A stretch of DNA of 64,000 bases from Tritrichomonas musculus (GCA_039105265.1 JAPFFF010000010.1:3038001-3102000); one strand, 5' to 3'. Shown: positions 41,799-52,619, counted from the first letter of the stretch. Numbers and translations are program-made. Notes: a model not told the origin generated them from the letters alone.

Positions 41799-44702
41799 TC
41801 ATATGGGTTTCTTTGAATGCTTTTTAGATTTATTATATTGATCATTTCCATCATTAGATTGATCATCAATAAAATTCACCCATGGATCCTTTATGGCTGA
41901 TTTTCTTGTCAAACGTTTAGAATCTTCGTGTTGTTGATCTTTTGAATCAGATGATAAATTACTCATTGAACTTGGCGGGACTGTTTCATTTGAAACAGTT
42001 GGCTTTTGGTTAGATGAATTCTGGTCCTTTGGAGCAATGATTTCATTTTGCTTATTGCTATTGTTATTAAATGGAGGTTGTGCTTGATTTGGTTTTTGAT
42101 TATCATCCAAATTTGTTGAATCAGGAACATCTTTATTGTTTTTGCTGATTGATGATACTTCTTCTTCATTTTCATCACCCAACAAAAGATACTTGAATAA
42201 ATTAGGTTGATATTCATGCTGAGACAACATTTCCATTGTTGCAACTTGTGGCGGATTTATTGATGAATTATCTTGCTTTGCTTTCTTTTGTTTACTGGAT
42301 GCATTAGGATTTGGCTTTTGTTCTTCTTTTATATCAGTTTTATTAGATTGTGGTGATTTAGATAAAGCTTTTATTTGTGTTGAATGATCCATATGACTTT
42401 GTTTTTCATTTGTTTTTACTGGGTTATTGTTCAATTGCTGTGTATTTGCAACTTCTCCACTTTTTACCTGGCTTTGTTTATTTGGTGGCTTTTCAGTTGA
42501 TATTGTTTGGGGTGGAGCTCTATTTACTTTCTTTTGTTTTTTAATTAACATTTTATCTTCTTTGTTTTGATCAACTATAGTTTTTTCTTTATCTTTTTTA
42601 ATTTCTTTATCTTCTTTTTCTTTTATTTCTTCTTCTTCTTCTTTAACTTCTTCGATATTTGATGATAAAAGATACTTGTATAAATCTCTTCTGTCTTCAT
42701 TTTCACCGTATCCATAAGGCGATTCAGTTCTCATTGTGTAATTCAATGATTTTTTAGGTTTGTATTGTTCTTTTTTCTTTGCTTGTTTAGATTCTTGGTT
42801 TGTAGCAAGTGGCATCATGTCACTTTGAATTTTTTGAAGAAATTCAATTGCTCTAGAGAGATGGTTCTCATCTTGCATTGGACTCTTTTTTGTTCTTGGT
42901 GATATTTGCACCTTGTGCGTTGAACGAAGATATTTAGGTAGTTTTTTAATGTCTTCAGAATCATCATAAAAAGTTCGTTGACTAGGTACTAATGGTTTTG
43001 ATGGATAACGATCTTTTTCATCATCAAGAGAATCAATTATTTCTTCCTCTTCTTCCTCTTCTTCAAATCCTTCGCCAAAAAATTCGTCAACATCATCAAA
43101 TTGATTATAAATTTCATCCCCATAAATGTCATCAAATTGATCTTCATCATCATCAATGTTAATGAAAACTTTTGATGATGTTTTATGTTTTTTATTCTTT
43201 GATTTTTGTTGCTTTGTCATCTTTTGTTGTGGTTTTTGATCATTATTCGTTGGCTGTTCTACTTTTAGTGGTTCTTCTTTTTGTTCTACTTTTAGTGGCT
43301 CTTCTTTTTGTTCTACTTTTAATGGCTCTTCTTTTTGTTTTATATCAGATGATTCTTGCTGTTTTTCTTGTTGTGGCTGATGTTTATCATCATGTGTTGA
43401 TTCTCTTTGTTGAGGAGGTTTAATAATTTCTTTCTTTGAATTTGTTTTCCTCATTGGTGTGATAATGCTCTTTTTGCTTAGCTGCTTTTTCACTTTTAAT
43501 TGCTCATTTTCTTTCATTAAGTCAATTTTCTGTTGAAGGAACTTGTCATTTGTTGCCAACAGAATTAATTTTTCTTTTTTCAAATGTTCATTTTTAGCTC
43601 TTAAAATTTTATTTTCTTTTTTCAACTTCTGTATTTCTTTTAAAATTAAAGACGAATTCTTAAATAATTCATCACCAGTATTTGATTCATCTGTTTTTTT
43701 AATATCATTAACGTTGTCTACAATTTTATTATCTACTTTTTGACCATCATTAACATCATCTTCCTTTTGATTATTATTATTATCATTTATTTCATGATCT
43801 AATTTTTTATATTCTTTGGATATCATTTCAAATTTGTTTTTTTGGGTAGTCAACTCTAATTCAAGTTTAGCTTTTTCTTCAATTAACTGCTTTTTTTCTA
43901 GATTGCTTTCTTCAATCTTCTGTTTTTGTAGAATATTTTCTGCTCTGAGAGAACTTATATAAGCAATATCAATACCCAAGTATTGAACATATATTTTCTG
44001 TTTTGAATTTTCGCTATTTAGCAATTTATCGCACAGATCAAAGAAGTTTTCATCTGAAATTTCATGCATTTTAACAAATGTGAGTAATATATAACGATCA
44101 TCAAGAGATTCTTTGATAAAATTGCAAAGTAGCTCGCTTGGGATATTTTTTGGAATTTGTTCAATGATTCGGTATATTTTTGTTATAGGAAGATCACCAA
44201 ATTCTGGATTTTTAAAACATTGATCAATATTATTTATTAAAATGCTCTCCATATCACATGACATTTCTCCCATTAAATCACGCATGTATTGATTAGATAA
44301 GTTTTCTTTAAATAATTTTATAATGAAGTCTACATCTCCACGATGCTTTTGGGAATATTTTTTAAGAGCTTGTTGAAATTGCGGGACACCAAATAGCGTG
44401 GAAAGTTTTTGATGATCACAATATTGGTCCAGAGTTATTTCGACTTGTTCATCTGAAAGATATTGGAAAAAGGATACGATATTTTCTGTCTTAATATTGT
44501 ATATTTGTTGGTAATGCTGAATAACTTTCGATAAATCATCAATTTGATCTTTTTGATAATGTTCCCTAACTAGTTTTGACCATTTTATTAACTGATAATA
44601 ATTAATTACGATAACCTCTGAAGATAATTGTATAACAACATCATCTAAATCTTGCCCATTAGATTCATCATTAAGATCAAAGATTGTTTGTTCCTCACTC
44701 AT
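41799..44702 (-). CDS. Large coiled-coil protein with BTB-like N-terminus and low-complexity tail
   Basis: This 967-residue protein starts at an ATG with a TCATT initiator-like word 17 nt upstream. Residues about 20-240 form a BTB-like/helical domain of a type frequent in trichomonads ('VVIQLSSEVIVINYYQLIKWS'). Residues about 255-310 and 350-420 are coiled coil. A nine-residue unit, EPLKVEQKE, is repeated about three times near 455-485. An acidic stretch lies near 525-565. The tail is rich in K, Q, E, N and S. Two related short segments, 'LYKYLLSSNIEEVKEEEE' near 675 and 'LFKYLLLGDENEEE' near 830, look like duplicated binding motifs. It is probably a cytoskeletal or scaffold protein. There are no membrane segments or catalytic motifs. 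Confidence 0.7.
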   Translation of the reverse strand: MSEEQTIFDLNDESNGQDLDDVVIQLSSEVIVINYYQLIKWSKLVREHYQKDQIDDLSKVIQHYQQIYNIKTENIVSFFQYLSDEQVEITLDQYCDHQKLSTLFGVPQFQQALKKYSQKHRGDVDFIIKLFKENLSNQYMRDLMGEMSCDMESILINNIDQCFKNPEFGDLPITKIYRIIEQIPKNIPSELLCNFIKESLDDRYILLTFVKMHEISDENFFDLCDKLLNSENSKQKIYVQYLGIDIAYISSLRAENILQKQKIEESNLEKKQLIEEKAKLELELTTQKNKFEMISKEYKKLDHEINDNNNNQKEDDVNDGQKVDNKIVDNVNDIKKTDESNTGDELFKNSSLILKEIQKLKKENKILRAKNEHLKKEKLILLATNDKFLQQKIDLMKENEQLKVKKQLSKKSIITPMRKTNSKKEIIKPPQQRESTHDDKHQPQQEKQQESSDIKQKEEPLKVEQKEEPLKVEQKEEPLKVEQPTNNDQKPQQKMTKQQKSKNKKHKTSSKVFINIDDDEDQFDDIYGDEIYNQFDDVDEFFGEGFEEEEEEEEIIDSLDDEKDRYPSKPLVPSQRTFYDDSEDIKKLPKYLRSTHKVQISPRTKKSPMQDENHLSRAIEFLQKIQSDMMPLATNQESKQAKKKEQYKPKKSLNYTMRTESPYGYGENEDRRDLYKYLLSSNIEEVKEEEEEIKEKEDKEIKKDKEKTIVDQNKEDKMLIKKQKKVNRAPPQTISTEKPPNKQSQVKSGEVANTQQLNNNPVKTNEKQSHMDHSTQIKALSKSPQSNKTDIKEEQKPNPNASSKQKKAKQDNSSINPPQVATMEMLSQHEYQPNLFKYLLLGDENEEEVSSISKNNKDVPDSTNLDDNQKPNQAQPPFNNNSNKQNEIIAPKDQNSSNQKPTVSNETVPPSSMSNLSSDSKDQQHEDSKRLTRKSAIKDPWVNFIDDQSNDGNDQYNKSKKHSKKPI
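43256..43338 (-). repeat. 27-bp in-frame tandem repeat
   Basis: About three 27-bp units of the type TGTTCTACTTTTAGTGG..., differing by single bases, encode the EPLKVEQKE repeats of the coiled-coil protein. Confidence 0.85.
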
Positions 44703-45411
44703 TATCTTAGTTTAATGAGTTTTTTCCCAATTGAATTTTATTAATTTTCAAATCGTTCAAAAAAGTGAAAAATTTCCAAATTCTTATCAAAAAAAATTTC
44801 ATACGTTAAAAGTCGTTTTTTTTTTTTTTTTTACATCAATATGTAAAGTTCTCTTTTTATGAGTTGATTCTACAAGCCCCGACATAGCGAGGATTCTTAA
44901 TTTAATCAATTACTTAAATTTTCCATCTGATTTTCTATATTTTATTGATAAATACTAATCTTTTTTTTTTTAAGCTTTTTTATATTATTTGTTTTTATTG
45001 GCATCCCTTTGTTTCCTTTCTCTATGTTAAAATACTGTTTAAGAAGGGAAATGTGCTTCCTTGTTTTCAGAAAGAGTTGATTTTTAATTACTATTATAAT
45101 ATTATAATCGCCTTCATCTAGAGGAGGAAAAAAGATTAATGAATTGAGAATATAAATAAAATTTGGGGATTAAATGGTCCTTTGAATGAAATTAAACAAA
45201 AGTATTTATAAAAAAAATATTTAATGTTCAGATTCTCAAAGAGAAGGCTAAAGGTCAATAGAAAAGCATGCAATAAAGAGTTTTTTAGTTCATATAAGTA
45301 GTGCATATCTTAAAAAAAATATCACAATATGTATCGAAATATGTGAATTTATATAAAATGTAATAAAATATATAAGCATTTGTCATAAATCAGTACATAA
45401 TCTAAAAAAAG
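44703..45411. other. Intergenic region with long T-runs
   Basis: This 709-bp AT-rich stretch carries a run of about 17 T near 44817-44833 and other homopolymers. No frame or RNA gene was recognised. Its left edge holds the initiator-like TCATT of the coiled-coil gene. Confidence 0.4.
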
Positions 45412-45825
45412 TTATTTTTGGCCTTGGTTTGGAACAGGAATTGGAATATTATCACCTGTGATAAGATTATTGTATTTATCATAAAGCTGGATGCATTCTA
45501 TTTCTGGTGCAAGAAGGCCCCAATAATCGTGATACCATTTACGCAAAACTTTGTCATCACGTTTTGCATCTCGACTGATCTTCAGAATTATCCTAGAATT
45601 TTTTTGAACTTTTAAAACCAAAAATTCTGCTATGGCTAATAGCTCTTTATGAATGAGTGAAGAGCCAAATCTAGCATAAAGTGTGTTGATTGCAAAACTT
45701 TTTCTTTCATCAAATCCTTGTAGCAAGTACGATACCTTTTTTGCATCAGGTCCTTCTCCCCTCCTCTTTCTTACTTTGACTACATCCCTTTCTGTTTGAG
45801 GAGATTGAGATAAAGATCTATTCAT
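45412..45825 (-). CDS. Hypothetical small basic protein, 137 residues
   Basis: The frame starts with an ATG. The N-terminus is Ser/Arg-rich ('MNRSLSQSPQTERD') with a basic RKRR patch near residue 20. The centre is predicted helical ('LIHKELLAIAEFLVLKVQ'). The segment 'DDKVLRKWYHDYWGLLAPEIE' is followed by a short proline-containing tail. A charged patch plus a compact fold could fit a nucleic-acid-binding or small nuclear protein, but no family is recognised. There are no membrane segments. Codon use and length are consistent with a real gene. Confidence 0.6.
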   Translation of the reverse strand: MNRSLSQSPQTERDVVKVRKRRGEGPDAKKVSYLLQGFDERKSFAINTLYARFGSSLIHKELLAIAEFLVLKVQKNSRIILKISRDAKRDDKVLRKWYHDYWGLLAPEIECIQLYDKYNNLITGDNIPIPVPNQGQK

Positions 45826-46648
45826 TTTATTTTAATTATGAAATATGACCATTTAACGCTTTAAATTTTCAGTAAAATTTCTTTTCAAATTTTACTTTTA
45901 AATTTTCACATTGAACCACTTTTTGAATTATATGATTGTTTTATTTATTATAGAATTTCGACAAAGTACATTCAATTAAAAACATGAATTTCTCAAGAAA
46001 TAATAAATAAAAATATATTATATTTATTAAAAATAAAATATAATATTTATTTTAAATTTATTTTTTCTAGAAATGATATAATTTTTAATTAAAAATTTTC
46101 TCGTTTTATTAATTTTTTCTGTTTTAGCAGTTAAAAATTATTAAAATGGTGCTTACTTATGATAATTATTCATATCTACGTCCAATAAAGTTTGAAATTG
46201 CACTTTAAAAGATGAATATTATTTTTAATTGTATGATGGTGTGTTTTTTAAGCCATATACAATGAAAAATAAGATTTTTTTAGAATGAAAGTTAAATTCA
46301 AGATTTACGAAATTATCTTTTATTCAACAATATTTGAAACAATTATAATATTAAGCGAATCTTTAAAAGGGTACCAAGATATTTCAAAGAAATTATTTTC
46401 GTTAAAGAATTAATATCATGAAATTCTATATATTTTATAAAATTAACAGTTTGTCAAAATAATCAGTTCTCCAAACTGGAATTTCTTTCAATGAAAACAC
46501 TTTTTGAATGAAAATAACAAGCAAAAAAATGTCAATAACTTTTTAAGAGAAAAAAGTTATTCAAAACTTTTTGAGACTACTCATTTTGTAGCAGATACTT
46601 TAGTGAGCCTTGAAGGTAAAATCGTAAAAAAAGATATTCATTGAAATA
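45826..46648. other. AT-rich intergenic region
   Basis: No coding frame is supported. AT-rich DNA runs up to the GC-rich palindrome at 46649. A short CTTTTTGA word appears repeatedly (about 45920, 46500, 46568). Confidence 0.4.
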
Positions 46649-46717
46649 TACCGCCTAGCGAGCGTCGAGCGAGGCTGAACGAAGCGAAGCCGAGTCGAGA
46701 CCCCGCGGCTGGCGGTA
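46649..46717. repeat. GC-rich palindromic island
   Basis: This 69-bp patch is strikingly GC-rich against its AT-rich surroundings. Its ends, TACCGCC (46649-46655) and GGCGGTA (46711-46717), are perfect inverted repeats. Inside are GGCT/AGCC arms and repeated GAGCG and GAAGCG words. It looks like an extruding hairpin or the scar of a mobile element. A 22-bp phrase, GAATCGGTAAAAATAATCTTTT, that begins at its right edge (46719) recurs at 46806. Confidence 0.75.
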
Positions 46718-46851
46718 AGAATCGGTAAAAATAATCTTTTTATGTTACAAAATTTTTATGCTCAAATGAACACATAATATAAACACATAATATATATTTT
46801 AAATAGAATCGGTAAAAATAATCTTTTTAATTTCCAATTTTATTAAGAAAT

Positions 46852-47813
46852 ACAGATGGTACAGCAGTTCTTGGTCTTGGCGACATTGGTCCAGAAGCAG
46901 ACATGCCTGTTATGGAAGGTAAATGTGTCTTATTCAAGACATTTGGAGGAGTTGATGCAATTTCACTTTGCATCCGTTCGAAGGATATCGATGAAAACGC
47001 CCATACTATTTCACTGTTGCTCGGATCATTCGGTGGTATCAATCTCGAAGATATTGCAGCGCCAAGATGCTTTGAAATCGAAAGGAAATTGAAAGAAATT
47101 TCAGATATTCCAATTGCTGTACAGCAATTGTCGTTCTTGCAGCACTTACAAATGCTCTCAGAATTGTTCACAAAGACATCAAGGATATTACCGTTGTTAC
47201 ATCAGGTGCTGGAGCTGCAGGTATTGCAATTATTAAACTACTTATCGCTCGTGGCTTACATCCAGCTAAAGTTATCATGACTGATAGAAAAGGTGCAATT
47301 TATGAAGGCCTTGAAGGTTTAAATCCAGAGAAAGAAGAAATTGCAAAAAATACAAATACTGAGAAAAAAGCTCGAAAACTCGCTGATATCATTAAAGGCG
47401 CTGATGTTTTCATCGGCGTTTCTGCTCCTGGTACCCTTACACAAGATATGGTTCGTTCAATGGCTAAAGATTCAATCATTTTCCCAATGGCAAACCCAGT
47501 TCCAGAAATTATGCCAAATCTCGCATTAGAAGCAGGTGCTGCTGTCGTCGGTACAGGACGTTCTGATTTCCCTAACCAAATTAATAATGTTCTTGCATTT
47601 CCAGGTATTTTCCGTGGTGCACTCGATGTCCGTGCTAAAGATATTAACAATGAAATGAGCATCGCAGCAGCTAACGCAAACGCTTCTCTTGTTTCAGATA
47701 ACGAACTTAACAAAGATTATATTCTTCCAAAGGCTTTTGATCCACGAGTTAAAGATGCAGTCAGCACAGCAGTTGCAAAAGCATCACGTGATTCTGGCGT
47801 TGCTCGAATTTAA
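46852..47813 (+). pseudogene. Truncated malic enzyme pseudogene (hydrogenosomal NAD-malic enzyme type)
   Basis: Coding similarity begins abruptly at [20 protein letters not shown], which lies in the middle of malic enzymes, so roughly the first 230-250 residues are absent. It continues through '[16 protein letters not shown]'. After 'SDIPIAV' about 22 nt are missing, removing the region that normally reads FHDDQHG and shifting the frame. From '[15 protein letters not shown]' it continues in another frame through the NAD-binding '[11 protein letters not shown]', 'GADVFIGVSAPG', 'MANPVPEI' and a normal C-terminus. The enzyme decarboxylates malate to pyruvate in the hydrogenosome. This copy cannot make an active enzyme. 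Its codons resemble those of a highly expressed gene, so it probably derives from an active family member. A GC-rich palindrome lies about 135 bp upstream. Confidence 0.9.
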
Positions 47814-48000
47814 ATTTAAAATAGAGTTCAATAAAATAGATTTTAATTAATTTTTTTCTTTTTTTTTTAAACGTTCAAAAAAAAATTTTTTTTTAATTGC
47901 AAAAAAAGAGGTACCAACAGAGTTATTATTCAATTCTTTTATAAGAAAAAAAATCAAAACAAACTTTTAATCAAAAAATATTTTATAACAATAAATTTTT

Positions 48001-50583
48001 CTATAAATCATCCACATGATATCCATAAAAGTTTAGATATGCATCATAAGTTGAATTAAACTCTTTAACTGGATCTTTTTTAAGTCTTGTCATCGCTTGC
48101 ATGCAAAATGGAACATATTTTCTTGTATCTGAGCACACCATTGATGTTAAGCATGCAGTATCATAAACACTTGGCAAATTGAACTTCTTTGGCAAGGCTC
48201 CATTAACATCACAATTTTCATCATTTCCAGAAAAAATTGTTTCAGCTGAATAAATGTTTGTAATTTGGCTTTTAGACTCTCCCATTTTTTTCAAATCAGA
48301 TTTATCAATAAATTTCACGTAATTCTCACCACCGGAGGCCTCAAAAGTAATGCCCTGAATATCAGTCAAAAAAGACACACCTTTAAAAGAAGTCCCTGAA
48401 ATTGTATGACCAATGACAAAAATAGATTGATGAGAAAAACTAAAGATGCTGTATAAACTGACGATTGATTCCATTTCTTTTGAAGAACTGACATCAAAGT
48501 AAAAGAAATGTTTATTGAACCACTCAATTCTCAGAAAAACGTCAGTTAAAAGACTTCTTATTAATGAATACAAAGGAATAAAGTTATCCAAAAAAATTGG
48601 AATATAATAACGAACAATTGTTTCAATGAAGAAACCAACACTCCAACTATCTTCATATGTTCCACCTATGATATAATGAGTGCCTGCCCATAATTCGCCA
48701 TCTTCAGTAATGAATGAAGGTTGGATGATCATATCTGCATCAATGCTAATTTGATATCTTTCGAATCCAGGAATGTCTTCATATTCACTTGAATGAATAT
48801 TTGGCCAGTAATATTGAGTGAAATTGTCCCATATTTCTTCACAATTTTCACTATTTTTTAATGAAACACAATCTTCATATGACTTATAGATTAACTTTCC
48901 TTTTTCTGTCAGATTTTCAGTTGAAAAATGCTCAAAATAATTTTTGTTTTCAATATTAAATTGTTTCTCTAAAAAAGTGATTTTGTTGTCTGGAAAGTGA
49001 GTCAGCGTTTGCTTTAATATTTTGTCTGATGAAATAATGAGGAATGGATAATGCGTGAGTGACTTACATAATATATAAATGCAATCCTTTTCATAATCTT
49101 TCCCAAATATGTACTTCATTGTAGAGTTGAACATTCCTCTCATCGACGGTTTTATGTAACATTTCCCATATTTGGTCACATCATACAATCGAGGTAAAGT
49201 TACAAGCATTGCAAAATCTTCTGTTTTTAAACTTCCGTCTTTTTGAGCTTGTGTAAAACAAAAACTTTCCGGCGTAATTGTTTGATTTTTACCCAATCGA
49301 AACCACTTCGAATTGTCTTCAATATAATTCAAATTGTCTATTGTTGGAAAAATAACCGATATCTTTGAAATCGTCAAAATTACAAGAAATGCAACGCAAA
49401 TTGCAAAATACAAAAAAATGACAAAATAAAACACGTATTTTGCAAGGAAATTTTGTTTTAATGACTTTATAACTCTTCTCTTATTGAAAACAATATCAAT
49501 CAAATTGAACGCCAGAATTTTTGTACAATATACGGTTTTGACAACAAGAAAGGTGAAAAATTCACCAATTGTAATCGTGCCTGTAAAAAAAGGATTAAAA
49601 AGAGAGTAGAATTGAAATCCTAAAATAATCAAACTAATCAATATTTTATATGACATTTGATGTTTCGGAAAACGTATTTTTAATTGCTCGTTCTGGTTTT
49701 TCGGCTGATAAAACATTCCATCGAAGAATGCTATCAAAAAGATGTTTTTATTCCATTGTTCAATAAATTTTTTAATTATACTCAAGAATATGTCATCAGC
49801 GATTATACCATTTGTAAAATCTTCTGACACATTTTCATTGTTATCGTTGTTATTTTCGCTCTGACTTTCAACTTTTTGATTGTTGTTTGAATTTTCACTC
49901 TCTTGAATTTCAATTGAATTTTCATTTTCAGAATTTTCAATCGATTCTTCATTGCTTGAAGGTTCAAATGGATTTTTTGTTTGGTTTTCGTTTTCTTGAA
50001 CTGGATTTTGACATTTTTTTAGAATGAATTTTTTAATGTTGTTAAAAATTCGACCAAAACAAATTGAAGCTAAAATTAGGCATTCAAAAATTACTGCGGA
50101 ATAAAATAATAACTTGATAATAAAGACTAGTAATATAATAATAATCACAACTTCAATGGTTAATTCAATCCACATAACTCGAATTCTAATATTTTTCGAA
50201 ACTTGATTAAATTTAATCAGTTTGTAATATATCAAAAAAACAGTTTCAATGATTTCGGTGTAGTTTTGGACCAAAAAAGCACTAACAAGAGTCAAGATAA
50301 AAAATAAACCAAAGTCAGAAAAATTTGAAAATATTGAAATAATCATATGAAATGCATTTTTGGTAAGTAATGATATCCATTGGTAAACAAAATAATAAAG
50401 GTTTAAAAAAACTATTCCGCAAATTGTAAAATATAATATTATTAACACTTCTATTAAAATAATTGTAATAAATGTAAGATTAATACAAAATAATACCTTT
50501 GGTAAACTCGGTTTTGTGCATTTACACTTTTTATTGGAAGGGCTTTTTGATTCTTCTTCATCGTCTAAAGTGGTGTTTCCCAT
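48001..50583 (-). CDS. Polytopic membrane protein with lipase-like GHxxS elbow
   Basis: This 860-residue protein begins MGNTT, a possible N-myristoylation signal. About five hydrophobic segments lie between residues 30 and 185. A charged N/E/S-rich loop follows (about 195-265), and further segments lie near 305-325, 340-360 and 395-420. The C-terminal ~430 residues look globular, with many Cys and N-glycosylation sequons. Near residue 725 the phrase 'IFVIGHTISGTSFKG' resembles the nucleophile elbow of class-3 lipases (GHSxGG), but the Ser position is Thr and the following Gly is Ser. It could be an inactive or altered lipase-like ectodomain on a membrane anchor. The function is not established. 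Confidence 0.65.
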   Translation of the reverse strand: MGNTTLDDEEESKSPSNKKCKCTKPSLPKVLFCINLTFITIILIEVLIILYFTICGIVFLNLYYFVYQWISLLTKNAFHMIISIFSNFSDFGLFFILTLVSAFLVQNYTEIIETVFLIYYKLIKFNQVSKNIRIRVMWIELTIEVVIIIILLVFIIKLLFYSAVIFECLILASICFGRIFNNIKKFILKKCQNPVQENENQTKNPFEPSSNEESIENSENENSIEIQESENSNNNQKVESQSENNNDNNENVSEDFTNGIIADDIFLSIIKKFIEQWNKNIFLIAFFDGMFYQPKNQNEQLKIRFPKHQMSYKILISLIILGFQFYSLFNPFFTGTITIGEFFTFLVVKTVYCTKILAFNLIDIVFNKRRVIKSLKQNFLAKYVFYFVIFLYFAICVAFLVILTISKISVIFPTIDNLNYIEDNSKWFRLGKNQTITPESFCFTQAQKDGSLKTEDFAMLVTLPRLYDVTKYGKCYIKPSMRGMFNSTMKYIFGKDYEKDCIYILCKSLTHYPFLIISSDKILKQTLTHFPDNKITFLEKQFNIENKNYFEHFSTENLTEKGKLIYKSYEDCVSLKNSENCEEIWDNFTQYYWPNIHSSEYEDIPGFERYQISIDADMIIQPSFITEDGELWAGTHYIIGGTYEDSWSVGFFIETIVRYYIPIFLDNFIPLYSLIRSLLTDVFLRIEWFNKHFFYFDVSSSKEMESIVSLYSIFSFSHQSIFVIGHTISGTSFKGVSFLTDIQGITFEASGGENYVKFIDKSDLKKMGESKSQITNIYSAETIFSGNDENCDVNGALPKKFNLPSVYDTACLTSMVCSDTRKYVPFCMQAMTRLKKDPVKEFNSTYDAYLNFYGYHVDDL

Positions 50584-52260
50584 AAAGCCACTAATTGTTG
50601 CTTCACTCGATAAATTGATTTATCTTGTTGATTGAACGAATTGAGTGCTGTTTGAATACTGGATTGATTGCTGTTTGATTTGATTAGATTGAATGTTTGT
50701 TGAATGTAATTGACCTGTCATCTGTCAACTGTCCACTTCATTTTCATGAACTGATTACTAATAAGGTGAAGAGGCCTCGCAGCGAGTGCTCGGCACGAGG
50801 GTTAGATCTAACCCTATTTTTCTAACCCTTGTATTTGACCTGTCATCTTTATCTTACTTGTTCTATTCAGTGACACGAAGCGGTATTTGTTAAATGCATT
50901 TTTCATGAATTGGCCTTAATATTTGACCAATATTTGAATCTGTCCATTACATTATCTAAGAAGCATTATTGATTGATAACGTGAATTAACCTTAGTACTT
51001 GAACGAACGAATGAAATGGCCTCTTATTTGAAAAATATAGTCAGGGTGAAGAGGTGAATTCTCACCCGATTTTCGTCACCTGTATTTGACATGAATTATT
51101 ATAAGTGTTATTGAACAAATTGAATGAATTGAATGAAACGGCCTTGTTGTGAATATTATTATAAGTGCTATTTCTCATCAATGCATTTGACCTCTTATTT
51201 GAATGAATGAATAATGTCGAATAGATTGAATGAATTGAATGAATGGAATGATAATGTTGAATGAAACGAATAAACAAATTGAATGAATGATAGTATTAAG
51301 CAAATTAATGAACTGAAATGACCTTATTGAACAAATAGAATTGTTTGAATGAATTAAACGAACGAATGCATTTGATTGGTCCATATTTCTCTGTTTCATG
51401 TTGTTGCTGTTGATCGAAAGCAGAGTTGACAAAAATATAGTGACAATTCACCTGTTCACCTTTAATACAATTCACCTTAATATTTAGAAATGGAATTGAA
51501 TGAAAGTATTGTCCTACTCTTTCTTGTTGTGATATTATTGTAAGTGTTATTGAACAAATTAACTACACTATTAAACGAACTGAATTGGCTGGAAGCAATA
51601 AGGTTAGAAAAATAGGGTTAAATCTAACCTGCTAACCTTTAATGCATTTTACATAAATTGAGTGCTTGTTTTGAACGAACAAATAGAATGAATTGAATGG
51701 AATTGAATGAATGGAATTGAATAGATTGAATGAATGAAACGAAATGTTGTTTGAAATGAATAGAATGAATGGAATTAACTATACTAACAAATGAACGAAT
51801 GATGTTTGAAATGAATAGAATGAATGAATAATGTTATTTCTCGTTAATGCATTTTACATAAATTGAATGCTTGTTTTGAACGAACGAATGATAGTATTAA
51901 GCAAATTAATGAACTGAAATGACCTTATTGAACAAATTGAATGGAATGAATAAATGAAACGAATTGAATAGATTGAACAAATGGAACGATAGTATTGAAA
52001 CGGCCTTGTTGTGAATGTTATTGCATGTGTTATTAAACAAATTGAATGATAGTATTGAACGAATGTATTGAATGAATTAAACGAACGAATGAAATGATGT
52101 CGATTGAATGATAGTATTAAACAAATTAACTACACTATTAAATGATGTTATTGACTGGAATGAATAAATGAATAAATAATGTTATTTCTCATTAATGCAT
52201 TTTACATAAATTGGCCTCTTATTTGAAAAATATAGTCATGGGTGAAGAGGTGAATTCGTA
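50584..52260. repeat. Mosaic repeat tract of GAATGAATT-type words and hairpin modules
   Basis: No coding frame is supported. The tract is built from degenerate short words (GAATGAAT, GAACGAAC, TTGAATGA) with larger modules between them. One module of about 43 bp beginning GGCCTCTTATTTG and ending GGTGAAGAGGTGAATT occurs at about 51018 and 52213. A palindromic module, GGGTTAGATCTAACCC (50799-50814) followed by CTATTTTTCTAACCC, recurs in inverted orientation near 51602-51630. A third phrase, CATTAATGCATTTTACATAAATTG-like, occurs several times. The tract looks like repeated recombination of a few units. Confidence 0.75.
50775..50830. repeat. GC-rich hairpin followed by perfect 16-bp palindrome
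   Basis: CCTCG (50775-50779) and CGAGG (50796-50800) bracket a GC-rich loop. Directly after, GGGTTAGATCTAACCC (50799-50814) is a perfect palindrome, followed by TATTTTTCTAACCC. A diverged inverted copy lies at 51602-51630. Confidence 0.75.
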
Positions 52261-52320
52261 TTGTTATTAAATAGTTATTATTCAAATGATTATTCTGTTG
52301 ATGATTATTCCAAATGATTA

Positions 52321-52498
52321 TTCTGTTGATGATTATTCAGACGGTTGTTCAAATGATTATTCTGTTGATGATGTTCAAATAGTTATTATTCAAATAGTTA
52401 TTCTGTTGATGATTATTCAGACGGTTGTTCAAATGATTATTCTGTTGATGATGTTCAAATAGTTATTATTCAAATAGTTATTCTGTTGATGATTATTC
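52321..52498 (+). repeat. 80-bp tandem repeat, 2.2 identical copies
   Basis: 52321-52400 and 52401-52480 are identical, and the next 18 bp begin a third copy. The flanks (52261-52320 and 52499-52600) are built from the same words (TTCAAATAGTTATT, GTTGATGATTATTC) in degenerate form. The block lies just downstream of the helicase-like gene. Confidence 0.95.
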
Positions 52499-52619
52499 CA
52501 AATAGTTATTATTTAGAAGATGATATTCAAATAGTTATTGTTCAGACGGTTATTCTGCTGGTTATTATTCAAATGATTGCTGAATTGCTTCATAAAATAA
52601 AAATATATAATTGAATGGT

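Noticed and set aside
44880-44920. GC-bearing phrase CAAGCCCCGACATAGCGAGG as a tRNA fragment
   Set aside because: No cloverleaf can be built around it.
50799-50829. Telomere-like TAACCC words
   Set aside because: Only two or three words inside a palindromic module, not a telomeric array.
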